A stretch of DNA of 5,737 nt from Chloroflexota bacterium (lineage in GTDB: Bacteria; Chloroflexota; Limnocylindria; Limnocylindrales; CSP1-4), in NCBI GenBank assembly GCA_021814735.1, contig JAKAHX010000129.1, positions 1 through 5,737 of the forward strand, read 5' to 3'. Positions 4,795 through 5,737 of this stretch are shown here, in pieces; within the stretch, counting starts at the first letter, position 1; every line of letters begins with the position of its first letter. The position numbers were made by a program, and so were the translations under genes. The notes beneath the pieces were generated by a model. The model saw only the letters and a program-made list of their open reading frames with translations, was not told the DNA's origin and searched no databases.

Positions 4795-5737
4795 ATGACC
4801 AGAGCACCCAAGCCATCCGACCTGTACGACCTGCGCGTGCCCACCGAGGTCCGGCTTTCCCCGGACGGGCGATGGGTCGCCTTCACCGTGAAGTCGACGG
4901 CCCCCGGGCAGGCCGACTATCGCGAGGCGGTGTGGCTGGTGCCGGCGGACGGGTCCGCGCCGGCCCGCCAGCTCACCCTCGGGTCGCGCCACGACACCCA
5001 TCCGCGCTGGAGTCCCGACGGCACCCTCCTGGCGTTCCTCTCGGATCGCTCGGCCGTGCTGCAGGCGGGGGGCGGCGCGGTCAGCGCGGAGGAGCGGCCC
5101 GGTGGCGCCGAGGGTCCGGTCGCACCGCCCGCCGCGCAGCCCCTCGCCGACGGCGAGGCGTCGCAGGTCTGGCTGCTGCCGATGTCCGGCGGGGAGGCCC
5201 GGCAGCTGACCCACCTGCCGCATGGCGTGCAGGACCTGGGCTGGAGCCCGGACGGCGCCCGCCTGTGCGTGCTGAGCACCTCGGAGACCACCACCCGGCC
5301 AGACCGCCGGCGCCGCGCTCCCGGGGAGCCACCGCTGTCGGACTACCGGTTCATGGACCGGCTGCAGTACCAGTACAACGGGGCCGGGTTCGTCCATGAC
5401 CGGTTCACGCACCTCTGGCTGGTGGAGGCCGAGAGCGGCGAGGCACGCCGGCTGACCCGTGGCGCGTACAACGACGGCAGGTTCGACTGGAGTCCCGACG
5501 GGCGGCAGATCGTCTTCGAGTCGCGCCGGCACCGGGATCACGACCTGGATTGGCAGCAGGACCTCTTCCTGCTCGACGTCGAGTCGACACGGGTCACCCG
5601 GTTGACCGGCGGTCGCGGCCGGCGCGAGTTCTCGGCGCCGGCATGGAGCCCGGACGGCCGGTGGATCGCCGCGATCGGACACCGCTACCAGGGCCGAGGC
5701 CCCGCCCGCCACGACGTCTGGCGCTTCGCCGCCGCGG
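4795..5737 (+). CDS. S9-family (prolyl oligopeptidase type) serine peptidase, N-terminal part
   Basis: The frame is open for 314 codons and runs off the right edge. What is present is the beta-propeller: five S-P-D-G blade motifs at residues 22, 73, 151, 233 and 285, four of them WSPDG, with accompanying GGEARQLT and GEARRLT strands, as in the WD40-like PD40 repeats. The opening DLYDLRVPTEVRLSPDGRW is typical of the acylaminoacyl-peptidase/dipeptidyl-peptidase branch of S9. The alpha/beta-hydrolase domain with the Ser-Asp-His triad should follow past the edge and cannot be checked, so a TolB-like propeller without peptidase is a less likely alternative. No signal peptide is seen, suggesting a cytosolic enzyme. 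An Ala/Gly/Pro-rich insert occupies about residues 86-122. It is divergent from the polyphosphate operon and there is no evident functional link. Confidence 0.85.
   Translation, partial: MTRAPKPSDLYDLRVPTEVRLSPDGRWVAFTVKSTAPGQADYREAVWLVPADGSAPARQLTLGSRHDTHPRWSPDGTLLAFLSDRSAVLQAGGGAVSAEERPGGAEGPVAPPAAQPLADGEASQVWLLPMSGGEARQLTHLPHGVQDLGWSPDGARLCVLSTSETTTRPDRRRRAPGEPPLSDYRFMDRLQYQYNGAGFVHDRFTHLWLVEAESGEARRLTRGAYNDGRFDWSPDGRQIVFESRRHRDHDLDWQQDLFLLDVESTRVTRLTGGRGRREFSAPAWSPDGRWIAAIGHRYQGRGPARHDVWRFAAA

Noticed and set aside
4677..4886. N-terminal extension of the DUF971 protein by 70 residues
   Set aside because: The extension overlaps the peptidase start on the other strand and the TACAAT element, and resembles no part of the family. 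The domain fits fully from ATG 4676.
3771..5399. A 542-codon plus-strand frame crossing four genes and the divergent promoter region
   Set aside because: It runs antisense to the DUF971 and YbjQ genes and out of frame with the S9 peptidase, and its product changes character along its length. It is a composite of shadows.

Overview
This is a very GC-rich, gene-dense chromosomal window with GTG as well as ATG starts, Ala/Gly/Pro-rich linkers and one good candidate for a leaderless transcript. These traits fit a high-GC bacterium such as an uncultured Chloroflexota or an actinobacterium. My slight preference is Chloroflexota, from the general look of the proteins, but sequence alone does not settle it. 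I see no mobile elements, CRISPR arrays, tRNA or rRNA genes.

Layout. Five genes run leftward on the minus strand, from about 4676 to beyond the left edge. In transcription order they are: a DUF971 (GBBH-like N-terminal domain) protein (4299-4676); a YbjQ/UPF0145 protein (3942-4286); a small two-helix membrane protein of unknown function (3509-3895); polyphosphate kinase 1, ppk (1375-3501); and a CYTH-CHAD protein (1-1378, cut by the window edge). Gaps are 12, 46 and 7 bp, and the last pair overlaps by 4 bp (GTGA). This looks like one transcription unit. One gene runs rightward: an S9-family (prolyl-oligopeptidase type) peptidase starting at 4795, of which only the N-terminal beta-propeller part is inside the window. 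The 118-bp divergent gap (4677-4794) holds a -10-like element for each direction, and a 17-bp perfect dyad lies in the presumed leader of the peptidase gene.

How the genes work together. The best-supported functional unit is ppk plus CYTH-CHAD. PPK1 makes inorganic polyphosphate from ATP, CYTH domains act on triphosphate compounds, and CHAD domains bind polyphosphate. The overlapping stop and start suggest translational coupling. The three upstream genes (DUF971, YbjQ, two-helix membrane protein) have no established role in polyphosphate metabolism; sharing the operon is the only link and is an inference.

The window is mostly ordinary housekeeping or stress-type sequence. The points worth a second look are the polyphosphate operon with its uncharacterised members, the leaderless-type promoter, a 42-bp tandem repeat in an obligatorily translated N-terminal extension of the CYTH-CHAD protein, the internal half-repeat of the DUF971 protein, and two dyads in or near gene borders. 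I do not see convincing evidence of a wholly new system.
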